64,000 nt of DNA from an uncultured Eubacteriales bacterium (GTDB taxonomy: Bacteria > Bacillota > Clostridia > Oscillospirales > Oscillospiraceae): the NCBI GenBank assembly GCA_900544765.1, contig UQWI01000009.1, positions 62,001 through 126,000 on the forward strand. Direction: 5' to 3'. Below, piece after piece: positions 17,401-24,579 of the stretch (position 1 is the stretch's first letter; each line of letters opens with the position of its first letter). The notes below the pieces were generated by a model, which worked only from the letters and a program-made list of their open reading frames with translations, had not been told where the DNA came from and made no database searches. The position numbers and the translations under genes are program-made.

Positions 17401-19417
17401 CTGTGGCGGTGTTCGGCACTGCTATGTAACCATTTGGTGAGTTGACAGTACCAAAGTCTATGCTTGCGCTGTAATTGATCATGTAATACTCTCCGGGCTG
17501 CAGCGCCGGAAGGCCCGTGATCGTGAAGCTGCTGGTCTGCGCATCTTCCTTACCGTTCTGCTGGTGCGTGTATTCCAGCGTGTATCCCGTAACCGCCACT
17601 GGTTCAGAATAACCGCCGTTTATGTCCGGGCTTCGTTTATATATTTTTAAATTATTTTCGTCGTAAGTAACCACTCCATCGACCGGGTTATGAGTAAAGC
17701 TATCGGTGACGGTAATCACGCCGTTGCTGCCGTCGGAGTTTTTATCGGAGCCCACCTCGACGGTGTAGATGACGTGCCCCGGCACTATGTTGATGCCCAA
17801 TTTGAATTCTCCATATTTCTGCGCGTCGGCTTCATCCCTGACATAGACGCCAACCTTGCTGATTCCGAGGTTATATTCCTTCTCCTCCGGAACCACTGTA
17901 ATTGTGCCGCCGTCGCCGCCGAAGGTTATTTCCTGGTCTTCGCCCGTCCCTGTCAGGCTGACCGTCCCCTGGAAGTGTATGTTGCCGCTGAAAGCATCGC
18001 CGTTGGCAAAATCCTCGTCAAAGGTTATGGTTATAAGGCCGCCTTCGGTTATCGTGTAATAGCCGACCTCATCATTACCTATCGTGACGCGTCCGGTTTC
18101 ATCTTTCTCAAGGGCAATGCCCTCCGGCAGCTGGTAATATATCGTCCTGTTATTCTGCGTGACTATACCTTCAGGGATAGCGTAATTGATTGTCACGCGG
18201 ATATTCGCGCCGTCGGTCACGCTGCCATCAACAGGCTCCCACACATTACCGTTTTGCACTTCAAACGTCGTATCGGTTATATGTTGCCCGAAATCCGTAC
18301 CTTCCTGCTCATTCATCAGGCTGATGAATGAATTTGCAGCCAGTGGAGGGGAGTCCGGGTCGTAGCCCGGCTTCTCGACCGTAGCCCAGCTCGTGGCGTC
18401 GGGGTCTATGCTCGCGGTCGGCTCGGGCGTCGCCTCCGGTGTTGGCTCGGGCGTCGCCTCTGCCGTGGGCTCCGCTGTGGGTTCCGGCGTTGCTTCTGCC
18501 GTGGGCTCCACCGTGGGTTCCGGCGTGGGCAGGGGCTCTTCGGTCGGCTCCGGGGCCGGGAAGCAGCTTGCGTCGTGGACGTGTTCGTATACCTCAAGCT
18601 TGCCGCATATGAGCGCGCCGCTGTTGTCGCGGCACTCTGCCGCATGCGTGTGTAGGACTATCTCCTCCCGGCCGCAGGTGAGGACTCGCTGAATCTCGTA
18701 GCACTCGTCCGTGTGCGTGTGGCCCGGTTCGGCAGGCCCGGCGTACTCGCAGCTGAGCACTATGTCCTCCTCCGAGTAACAGTCCAGCGTGTGCTCATGC
18801 GGCTCCGACTCCTCGAGGCCGCAGATGAGCTCCGGCTCCGCTTCGGCATAGCACTCTGCCGTGTGGGTGTGCTCTTCGCCCTCGGCCTGCTCGCAGATGA
18901 GCACCGGCTCCGCTTCGGCATAGCAGTCAGCCGTGTGTACATGGCCCTCGCCCTCAGTCAGCCCGCAAACCGGCTGCGCGCCCTCGCGCACGGTATAGCA
19001 ACCGTCGGTGTGCTCATGCGCTGCAGGCTGCGTCTCCTCAAGCGTACAGACGAGCACGCGCTCCTCCGTGTAGCACTCATCAGTGTGCGTATGCTCCTCA
19101 ATTTCAGGCAGCGGGCAGATGAGCGCGCCGCTGTCGTCGTAGCAGTCGGCGGTGTGCGTATGTACCACGAAGTCGGCATAGCCGCAGGTCAGCTCACCCT
19201 CCGTGTCATAGCATCCAGAGGTGTGTTCGTGCAGATCCAGGCTGCAGTTGAGCATACCGGAGCCGTTTTCCAGGGTAACCGCAGGCATGACCATAAAAGC
19301 CACGGTCACCACCAGCGCCAGCGCCGCAAGCAAAACCGTGGCCCTGTGCCAGCGCTTGAGCTGCCTGCGCTTCCTGACATACTCCGAGAACCTTTCTTTT
19401 CTATCCTTCTCTATCAC
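14441..19417 (-). CDS. Large LPETG adhesin with His/Cys-rich repeats, pilus tip candidate
   Basis: 1658 residues, GTG start with SD AAGGAGG 6 nt upstream. After a basic N-terminus and a membrane segment (about 26-46) come ten short repeats of the pattern HxHTxxCY...LxC (58-286), a Pro/Glu/Thr spacer (287-336), a long region of beta-sandwich adhesin or isopeptide domains (about 350-1500), and a final Cna-B domain (about 1515-1612; SIKVEKIWQDIDG). The LPETG signal is at 1621-1625, followed by a helix and RRARRSRH. Order in the operon (first surface gene, largest protein) fits a tip adhesin. The ligand is unknown. Some domains resemble fimbrial isopeptide-formation repeats, but I cannot delimit them. 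Confidence 0.87.
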   Translation of the reverse strand: MIEKDRKERFSEYVRKRRQLKRWHRATVLLAALALVVTVAFMVMPAVTLENGSGMLNCSLDLHEHTSGCYDTEGELTCGYADFVVHTHTADCYDDSGALICPLPEIEEHTHTDECYTEERVLVCTLEETQPAAHEHTDGCYTVREGAQPVCGLTEGEGHVHTADCYAEAEPVLICEQAEGEEHTHTAECYAEAEPELICGLEESEPHEHTLDCYSEEDIVLSCEYAGPAEPGHTHTDECYEIQRVLTCGREEIVLHTHAAECRDNSGALICGKLEVYEHVHDASCFPAPEPTEEPLPTPEPTVEPTAEATPEPTAEPTAEATPEPTPEATPEPTASIDPDATSWATVEKPGYDPDSPPLAANSFISLMNEQEGTDFGQHITDTTFEVQNGNVWEPVDGSVTDGANIRVTINYAIPEGIVTQNNRTIYYQLPEGIALEKDETGRVTIGNDEVGYYTITEGGLITITFDEDFANGDAFSGNIHFQGTVSLTGTGEDQEITFGGDGGTITVVPEEKEYNLGISKVGVYVRDEADAQKYGEFKLGINIVPGHVIYTVEVGSDKNSDGSNGVITVTDSFTHNPVDGVVTYDENNLKIYKRSPDINGGYSEPVAVTGYTLEYTHQQNGKEDAQTSSFTITGLPALQPGEYYMINYSASIDFGTVNSPNGYIAVPNTATAQDTSNTVKANATVSVSGNMVSKLVTENEGTGNLQWTVTLNEDGRDLSGMKFSDTMLYTLNGTDVNYNLEYITNLRVTAFEINDAGQQVSKGEVTDAFSALITYSDNGAMTVNFPAAGKWPDGLGSDWVYRLVYETPFPEDAGADAAIAFQNTAKLDNYSVTVNWNGTVPDTGYGLVKESTGRDLNTGTDVGTIDWRSTITYPSDNVNLNSIRYMDWIPDAYYTDSDSGVFADGTHYTTLSTLRKTLTIQTALRQTLDWGTDFTVSVVYVEDMPNYGTFAAAWDDTETIFSQDLTNVNDGAASDKPIALFCITFKEAALGKLAGSRQLYISYQTLVNRNNITDGGQLTISNVGVIQGDTARVWLSTAFHEQLQKQVSSTGTAPSGDDYNLDSDVYVDGPVDIDLGDTGGKLYYRILFYNYGDTISFHDNMLQQFDGNIAFEQQMRIYNVITGKVSTVKTWDYLDSSGKYYGDYTLKNLGQFKDCIIGLYYSIDVSGDEALAALEEGETHTYNNTIKWTGVGEDSAEANVTNSSSTLTKDSVQATEDGVNLVYYYVVINPASRNLHPASNQLELRDTLTLPTGAEAVIRLETIGLYHYDATDVDGHYLGEEITEEEFDGFKVEAEPGTENTYTFTVPDETACVVVYAYEIDSGTSALDEITVNNTASLLGRAVISAGDEVIISAQDSGGTVNRAKLTIYKYAGDNRANLLNGVLFELARFEKQENETYEWVQTSITAEGRDGYFITGGDGVRGAIILNFLDEGDGDGTHYNTLYRLTEYETLEGYELDTTPRYYVWGELGATGEATAEAMADALKGADITWDQVVFIPFGESKTEYISNAPTTTSIKVEKIWQDIDGDTLTENLPDSVTVTLYCNRVKYEGEGAEVTLSAENNWSYTWENLPKKDDENNPYTYTVVETPVDGFETSYGNNDGITDGTITVINKETAVYVLPETGGTGAWRMLALALVTLSLGTLCVLQIRRARRSRH
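18410..18559 (-). repeat. Pro/Glu/Thr-coding low-complexity repeats in the adhesin
   Basis: Encodes repeated units of the type PEPTAEPTAEAT. It forms an extended spacer between the His/Cys repeats and the folded adhesin region. The repetitive DNA could change length by slippage. Confidence 0.8.
18560..19246 (-). repeat. Ten His/Cys repeats in the adhesin N-terminus
   Basis: Residues 58-286 hold about ten units of 20-26 residues: HxHT, two residues, CY, 8-10 residues, LxC, then an acidic spacer. Each full unit has two His and two Cys, a geometry that could bind metal or form disulfides. Similar HTHTDECY repeats are known to me from other gut Firmicute surface proteins; their function is not established. 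Confidence 0.8.
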
Positions 19418-19437
19418 GGAAAGCCTCCTTCCCGACG

Positions 19438-20022
19438 CTATTCAACAGTGCCGAACCCGTCAAGCGGCCAAAGTCTGAATATCAGCTTGCCTATCACCTG
19501 CTCCTCCGCGACGCAGCCGACCTGGCTGCTTCGTGAGTCGCTGGACACGCTGCGGTTGTCGCCCATCACGAAATATCTGCCCTCCGGCACCTGGTACGGC
19601 AGCTCGATGTCGCATTCCCCGAGCGCCTTTTCATCCAGGTAAGGCTCGTCGAGCGGCTCCCCGTCGACGCTGACGCTGCCATCTTCATCTATGTCAATCA
19701 CTTCTCCAGCCAGGCCTACTATCCGCTTCACCAGAATCTTGTCGTTATAGTAAAAGGCCACTATGTCGCCGCGCTCATAGGACCCGCCGCGCAGGGCGGT
19801 CACAATGTTCCCGTTCACCAGCGTCGGGGACATGGACGAACCGTATATTCGAAGTATTGGCAGCAGGAGATTGGAAATCAGCACCGCTGCGGCGATTACC
19901 ACCAGCACAGTTGAAACCGTGCCGCGCAGCAGACGCTTGTATCTCCCCCTATATTTTTCCCGCTTAAGTTCCTCCTCCAGCTGACGGACGGACGGGACTG
20001 CGGGAGCAGGTTTCCGCTCCAT
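19438..20022 (-). CDS. Type I signal peptidase, pilus-locus member
   Basis: A 194-residue membrane-bound peptidase with a basic N-terminus and one membrane helix (about 35-57). The catalytic Ser is predicted at S63 (GSSMSPTL) and the general-base Lys at K99 (ILVKRIVGLAGE); the GDNR box lies in FVMGDNRSVSSDSR. Dedicated signal peptidases are common in sortase pilus operons, where they process or help assemble the pilins. It lies 20 bp upstream of the adhesin gene and 12 bp downstream of the pseudo-receiver gene, so it is co-transcribed. Confidence 0.94.
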   Translation of the reverse strand: MERKPAPAVPSVRQLEEELKREKYRGRYKRLLRGTVSTVLVVIAAAVLISNLLLPILRIYGSSMSPTLVNGNIVTALRGGSYERGDIVAFYYNDKILVKRIVGLAGEVIDIDEDGSVSVDGEPLDEPYLDEKALGECDIELPYQVPEGRYFVMGDNRSVSSDSRSSQVGCVAEEQVIGKLIFRLWPLDGFGTVE

Positions 20023-20034
20023 ACAAAACTCCTA

Positions 20035-21135
20035 TTACACGCTGACGTCGTAGCTTGACGTGCTCATATTCAGCAGGCGCTTCAGCTCTCGGTGGTTGTC
20101 GTAAAACGATTGCAGGCGCGAGGACACTTCTTTCCAGTATTCATCCGCCCGCCGTTTGGATTCAGCCTCCATTGTCTCGCATTTTTTGCGGCTGTTTGCC
20201 TCCATTTCCGCGCACTTTACCGCCGTCTCCCTCAGGCGGTTTTCTATTTCAATCTTGTTTCTTGCGTCTCTCTCGGCACAGATTGCGTCCTGCCTCTCGC
20301 TGAGGTCCTTTATGTTCTCTATGTACTGCTGGCCCGCGGCCTGCGCGGCCTCAAATATGCCGTTGAGCTGCAGCGCCGCCATGGCTATCGAGCCCGCTTT
20401 GTCTATGGAAATTTTGCGGCTCCTTAGCTGTTCGCGCGCCTCGTCGCGCTCACGGCGGAGCGCATCCGTCTCGCGCCTGAGCGAATCGCGCTCCCGGCGC
20501 AGCGCATCCAGCTCACGGCTGAGAGAATCCCTGCTGCCGCTGAGGTCCCTGAGCTCCTTCTCGTAGTCCTCTTTCAGCTGCGCTATGTCCTTTTCGTGCT
20601 CGGACTTCATGAAATCCAGGTCGTTCTCATACTGTTCCTGGCAGGATTCCATCTCCTTGCCCTGCTCTATCATCAGCTCCAGGAGCTCTCGTCTTCCCAA
20701 ACTGCGCAGTTCACGTTCCGTCATGAGCCTCTCACCTTTCTGTTCCGTCTTTAATCCGTCTTGTTCCTCAAGGGCCTCGTCCTTAGTCCGCCGCGCCGGG
20801 CCGCGGCCTCTCCCTGTGTCAGGCCCCTCCGCGCCCCTGTCCGCCGGGCCTGCATCCCGGCAGCGCACTGAGATGGGCGCCGGCTCGCCCGGTGAAAGTA
20901 TATGCCCCTCCGCCATGGGCCTGAGCCGTTTTATCCTGCGTACCAGCTCTTCGCCGGACATATCCGATAACGTCTGCCGTGTATATATGATGTCGACGTC
21001 GTTGTTTTTTGCGAAATCTATCGCGCTCTTTGCGCTGCTGTGCAGGGACGCAGTAACGGCGCCCTGGCTCTCAGCCAGGCGTTTTGCCTCCCAGTCCAGC
21101 ACTTTTTGGTCGCTGTCGACGAGCAGTATGACCAT
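20035..21135 (-). CDS. Degenerate receiver domain fused to a long coiled coil
   Basis: 366 residues from ATG 21135, first gene of the pilus operon. Residues 1-80 look like a response-regulator receiver (VILLVDSDQK, DMSGEELVRRIKRLRP), but the phospho-acceptor position reads IIYTRQTLSDMSG, with Thr where Asp is expected, so it is probably a pseudo-receiver. A Gly/Pro/Arg-rich linker follows (about 80-135). From about 138 (MTERELRSLGRRELLELMI) the rest is a long heptad-rich coiled coil (RRERDSLRRETDALRRERDE) ending in a conserved-looking tail. An internal ATG at 20724 with nearby AGGTGAGAGG could give the coiled-coil part alone. The C-terminal part resembles proteins found in other Clostridial pilus loci, of unknown role. 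Confidence 0.75.
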   Translation of the reverse strand: MVILLVDSDQKVLDWEAKRLAESQGAVTASLHSSAKSAIDFAKNNDVDIIYTRQTLSDMSGEELVRRIKRLRPMAEGHILSPGEPAPISVRCRDAGPADRGAEGPDTGRGRGPARRTKDEALEEQDGLKTEQKGERLMTERELRSLGRRELLELMIEQGKEMESCQEQYENDLDFMKSEHEKDIAQLKEDYEKELRDLSGSRDSLSRELDALRRERDSLRRETDALRRERDEAREQLRSRKISIDKAGSIAMAALQLNGIFEAAQAAGQQYIENIKDLSERQDAICAERDARNKIEIENRLRETAVKCAEMEANSRKKCETMEAESKRRADEYWKEVSSRLQSFYDNHRELKRLLNMSTSSYDVSV

Positions 21136-21166
21136 AGTAAGCTTTCCCCAATCATTTGTTTGGCCC

Positions 21167-21202
21167 ATTATAACAGTGCCTGCGCAACAAAAGCGCAACA
21201 AA
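21167..21202 (-). promoter_or_regulatory. Pilus operon promoter with SARP-like direct repeats
   Basis: On the minus strand two perfect copies of TTTGTTGCGC (21193-21202 and 21182-21191), period 11 bp, then 9 bp, then an extended -10 TGTTATAAT (TATAAT at 21167-21172). No good -35 is present. SARP regulators bind tandem repeats of 11-bp period close to the -10 box, and the regulator at 21265-22056 has a SARP-like domain. Activation by that regulator is inferred. Confidence 0.65.
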
Positions 21203-21210
21203 CCCATTAC

Positions 21211-21249
21211 ATAAAATTAACAAGGAGCCGGATCTCTCGCGGCTCCTTG
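21211..21249 (-). terminator. Intrinsic terminator after the kinase/regulator pair
   Basis: CAAGGAGCC and GGCTCCTTG stem with an 11-nt loop, followed on the minus strand by TTAATTTTAT. It separates the two-gene regulatory operon from the pilus operon. Confidence 0.75.
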
Positions 21250-21264
21250 TCGCTGAATCTGTGT

Positions 21265-22056
21265 TTACAAATCGAAAAAACCAAGCTCTGCGTTCCGCAT
21301 CTCCGCCCAGCTGTACGAGGGCAGATAATCGTTTTGGTAGGCGTTTACCGCCTGTTGATCCCCCTCCAGGAACCTGTAATAGTCGCAGTCAAACTGCTCC
21401 GGAATAACCGCGTAGCTGTTGCGCCCCTTTTCTATCATGCCGTCTGCGTCGACTTTCTTCAGCGCATTGAGCATCTCGTAGACTATCGTGCGGAAATATG
21501 ATTTGCCAGACAGCGTGTCTGCCGCGTCCTCAAACAATGCGGCGTAGGCCTCGCCGGTGGTGACGGAGCGCCCCCTGTGGTCGACGAGGTAGGCCAGCAG
21601 CTCCTTGGATTTCGCCCGGCCGAACCTGACCGGGCGCCCGTCCACATAGACGTCGAAGCCGCCGAAGGTCCTGACCTCGATGCGTCTCTTCGCCTGCTGC
21701 GGTTCGCTGTATATGAAGTCAAGCTCCCTCCGCACGGCCTCCTCGGTGGCGGGCTTGAGCAGATAGCCGGTGGCGTGCACGGCGAAGGCGTCAACGGCGT
21801 ACTGCGAGTATCCGGTCACGAAAACTATATGCATGTCCGGCCTTGTCCTCTTCAGCTCGGCAGCCAGCTCCAGGCCGGTCATACCGCCTGTCTGTACATC
21901 CAGGAAAGCTATGTCGAAGCCGCATTCATTCGCCTTCTCCAGCGCGTCATACGGCCAGGAGTATGCGAATATCTCGGCATCCGGCAGAATTCTCCGCAAT
22001 ATGGACACCATGCCGTTAAGCTGAAGGGACTCGTCGTCGGTTACCAGTATTCTCAT
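21265..22056 (-). CDS. Response regulator with SARP/BTAD-like DNA-binding region
   Basis: 263 residues. The receiver (about 1-118) has D7/D8, phospho-acceptor D53 (IAFLDVQTGG) and K101 (LLKPA). The second part begins with IEVRTFGGFDVYVDGR followed by KSKELLAYLVDHRG, the start of an OmpR-like winged helix as found in SARP and BTAD-containing regulators, then an alpha-helical region. The ATG overlaps the kinase stop (ATGA), so the two are translationally coupled. It is most likely activated by that kinase and acts on the pilus operon, whose promoter carries matching direct repeats. Target inferred. Confidence 0.88.
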   Translation of the reverse strand: MRILVTDDESLQLNGMVSILRRILPDAEIFAYSWPYDALEKANECGFDIAFLDVQTGGMTGLELAAELKRTRPDMHIVFVTGYSQYAVDAFAVHATGYLLKPATEEAVRRELDFIYSEPQQAKRRIEVRTFGGFDVYVDGRPVRFGRAKSKELLAYLVDHRGRSVTTGEAYAALFEDAADTLSGKSYFRTIVYEMLNALKKVDADGMIEKGRNSYAVIPEQFDCDYYRFLEGDQQAVNAYQNDYLPSYSWAEMRNAELGFFDL

Positions 22057-23354
22057 ATGCCATCGTCCCCGTTCCATGGAATGCGTATCTCAGCCGTCGT
22101 ACCCTGACCGCTGCTGGTTATTTCCAGGCTGCCTCCGACCGACTCCTTCAGCCGGCTGCGCACGTTTTCTATGCCTATATGCGAATGTTCCACTGTGGAC
22201 GGGATCTGCCTCGCCTTATCCATTCCAACGCCATTGTCGGAGACGGTCACCAGGGCGCAGTCGTCGTTCTCCTCCGTGCGTATGGTTACGGTGCCGCCGT
22301 TCCTCCTGTTCAGCACGCCGTGCTGAACCGCGTTCTCCACCAGGGGCTGGAGCGTCAGCGCCGGTATGCGGAAGTTCGTAACCTTGATGCGGTATATGAC
22401 CTGGAGCTTATCATCAAACCGCTGCTGTTCCAGGTAGAGGTAGTTCATCACATGGTTGAGCTCCTGCTCAAACGGGATGGGCTCCCTGTTTTTCAGGCTG
22501 TCCATGTTCCCGCGCAGGAAGTCCGAAAAGCGCTTTATCGCCTTCTTCGCTGTCTCCGGTTCCGTTTCGCACAGCTGGTAGATAGTGCCGAGTGAATTGT
22601 ACAGAAAGTGCGGCTGTATCTGGCTGAGCATTATATCAATGCGCTGGCTGGCAAGCTCCTGCTCCTGCTCTTTCATAGCTATCTCGTGCTCAAACTGTAT
22701 ATTGACAAGCGTGAACAGCAGCGCGAGGGACACTCCGATGTTCACGATCGCAATCCCGCGGAACAGCATCTGCACCGTTCCAGACGCCAGCGGGACAATT
22801 ATATAAAGCAGGAAGAAAAATATGTCCCGGCGCTTCAGGCTGCTCCAAGAGATAACAAGCAGCGTCGCAAAAAGCATATAGCACAGCAGCGGGATGAGCT
22901 GGGAGACGAAGAACATCGGCCCGCGCTGATAACCGTTGTCAGTCACATAGAACACTGCGCCGGTAAACGGGCTTAGCAGCGCAAAGAACACCTGCAGGGC
23001 GCACAGGACCGTGACAGCTATCAGGCACCTGAGCTTGGCTTTGCCTTCAAGCTTTATGTATGCTATCAGGTAGCGCGCAAAGAAATACAGTATAAACGCG
23101 GACGCCGAGTAGTAAAGCACCGTAAATGCCATGAGTACGGCCTTCTGCCACGGCTCATCCGGGCTTTGCAGCATCCAGTCGGCCAAATCTCCAATAATCA
23201 TTGCAATATTGGAAATTGCCGCGCCCATGAAAAACAGATTTATGCGACGCTTATATCTTTCGCCGTTTGCCAGGTATGTAATCGGTATCAGCGCTAATAT
23301 CACAGCAAATATATCCAGCAAAATATTTGCCAGCACTATTTCCTCCTGGTCCAT
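22053..23354 (-). CDS. Membrane histidine kinase, LytS/YehU-type
   Basis: 433 residues. Six to seven membrane helices fill residues 1-217, then a short linker and a His_kinase (LytS-type) domain. The phospho-acceptor is H249 (QIQPHFLYNSLGTI); the N box is PLVENAVQHG and the G1 box DNGVGMDK. No large extracellular sensor is present, so the signal is probably sensed in or at the membrane. A very good SD (GAGGAGGTG) lies 6 nt upstream of ATG. The gene is preceded by an intrinsic terminator and a (GCAA)14 tract, so expression may depend on read-through. Confidence 0.92.
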   Translation of the reverse strand: MDQEEIVLANILLDIFAVILALIPITYLANGERYKRRINLFFMGAAISNIAMIIGDLADWMLQSPDEPWQKAVLMAFTVLYYSASAFILYFFARYLIAYIKLEGKAKLRCLIAVTVLCALQVFFALLSPFTGAVFYVTDNGYQRGPMFFVSQLIPLLCYMLFATLLVISWSSLKRRDIFFFLLYIIVPLASGTVQMLFRGIAIVNIGVSLALLFTLVNIQFEHEIAMKEQEQELASQRIDIMLSQIQPHFLYNSLGTIYQLCETEPETAKKAIKRFSDFLRGNMDSLKNREPIPFEQELNHVMNYLYLEQQRFDDKLQVIYRIKVTNFRIPALTLQPLVENAVQHGVLNRRNGGTVTIRTEENDDCALVTVSDNGVGMDKARQIPSTVEHSHIGIENVRSRLKESVGGSLEITSSGQGTTAEIRIPWNGDDGI

Positions 23355-23421
23355 GCCGTCACCTCCTCACGCGCTTTCGGCTCGCCGATTTGCATTTTCC
23401 AACTACTTCAATCCGGATTTT

Positions 23422-23468
23422 ACAGAAAAAGAAAAGGCGCGTACTGCCAAAAAATGGCAGTACGCGCC
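23422..23468 (-). terminator. Intrinsic terminator in the kinase leader
   Basis: On the minus strand a perfect 14-bp stem (GGCGCGTACTGCCA and its complement) with a 5-nt loop, followed by TTTTCTTTTTC. It lies 68 bp upstream of the kinase ATG and downstream of every plausible promoter, so it should act as an attenuator. Confidence 0.88.
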
Positions 23469-23493
23469 CATAAGCAACACTTTGCGTACGATT

Positions 23494-23580
<87 letters not shown>

Positions 23581-23615
23581 TATTGTCAATACCCCTTACA
23601 ATAATATTTTATATA

Positions 23616-23644
23616 AATATACCATAATCGGCATACATATTCAA
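23616..23644 (-). promoter_or_regulatory. Promoter-like site P1 of the kinase leader
   Basis: On the minus strand TTGAAT (23639-23644), a 17-bp spacer and TATATT (23616-23621) with a TGG extension. A transcript from here would carry the whole leader peptide frame and its SD. Confidence 0.45.
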
Positions 23645-23877
23645 CTATTTTTTCTCAAAAGACGGAAATATTCTCAGGGTGGAAGGATAATCCTGTCATT
23701 ACAAGTTTATAAAAAGACAAAAAGCAAAGCCAGCTGAGCCGGCGGGCAATCTAGATGAACGGAGCATATACGCGCCGCCCGCCTTTGCAGATAGGTAATC
23801 AAGGGGCGACAGCAAGGAGTGCTGCCGCCCCGCAGTCGTTTCCGGAAGAATTGAACGTGCAAATTGCTGACCCTTTG

Positions 23878-23886
23878 TGATATAAT
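23878..23886 (+). promoter_or_regulatory. Extended -10 promoter of the phosphatase gene
   Basis: TGATATAAT (extended -10, consensus hexamer at 23881-23886), 38 bp upstream of the ATG. No clear -35. Confidence 0.6.
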
Positions 23887-23923
23887 CAGCAAGACGAAAA
23901 ATCCAGAAAGGGACACGGATACG

Positions 23924-24376
23924 ATGACAAAAATACTTTTTGTCTGCCACGGCAACATATGCCGGAGTCCGATGGCGGAGTTTATGTTCAAGGACATGGT
24001 AAAGAAGGCCGGGCGCGAGGATGAATTCCACATCGCGTCGGCGGCAACGTCCTGCGAGGAGGTGGGCAACGGCGTCTACCCTCCCGCGCGCAGGAAGCTC
24101 GCCGAGCACGGCATAGGCTGCTCCGGGCACGCCGCGCACCGCATGACCCGCGGCGAGTATGACGAGTACGACTACATCGTCTGCATGGACAACGCAAACC
24201 TCCGCAACCTGCGCCGCATGACGGACGGCGATCCCGACGGCAAAATCTCGCTCATGCTCGACCACGCCGGGCGCAGCGGCCAGGAAGTGGCGGACCCGTG
24301 GTACACCGGCGACTTCGAGGCCACCTGGCGGGACCTCTACGAAGGCCTGTCCGGCCTGTTGAGCGAGCTTGGATAA
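23924..24376 (+). CDS. Low-molecular-weight protein-tyrosine phosphatase
   Basis: A 150-residue cytoplasmic phosphatase of the usual length. The P-loop CHGNICRS at 8-15 provides the nucleophile C8 and R14; the general acid is the Asp of VADPWYTG near the C-terminus. ATG 23924 is chosen by homology to the family N-terminus (KILFVCHGN). The physiological substrate in Firmicutes is usually not known; it might act on tyrosine kinases or arginine-phosphorylated proteins, but nothing nearby indicates which. Monocistronic: own promoter and terminator. Confidence 0.94.
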   Translation: MTKILFVCHGNICRSPMAEFMFKDMVKKAGREDEFHIASAATSCEEVGNGVYPPARRKLAEHGIGCSGHAAHRMTRGEYDEYDYIVCMDNANLRNLRRMTDGDPDGKISLMLDHAGRSGQEVADPWYTGDFEATWRDLYEGLSGLLSELG

Positions 24377-24396
24377 GCTGGAAGCTGATATGAACG

Positions 24397-24440
24397 AATA
24401 GCAAGGGATATGTTCATAACTGAACATATCCCTTGCTATT
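24397..24440. terminator. Intrinsic terminator, 20-bp perfect stem
   Basis: AATAGCAAGGGATATGTTCA, loop TAAC, then the exact complement, ending CTATTTTG. It lies 20 bp after the phosphatase and faces the convergent lysR gene. Confidence 0.85.
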
Positions 24441-24528
24441 TTGCCATTATTCAGCTCATGGAACTCCGGCACATGCTCATCCGTCATCCGCGAGCCGCGT
24501 TTATAGTGTATTTAAAATTATGCAAATT

Positions 24529-24546
24529 ATCTATGGTTAAATAGAT
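24529..24546. promoter_or_regulatory. Inverted repeat ATCTAT-N6-ATAGAT downstream of lysR
   Basis: Same half-sites as the palindrome upstream of lysR (25522-25536), in everted order. It lies 33 bp past the lysR stop. Possibly coincidental; possibly a remote binding site. Confidence 0.3.
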
Positions 24547-24579
24547 GACGATTATGTTGTCAAAATCACAACCTCTGTT

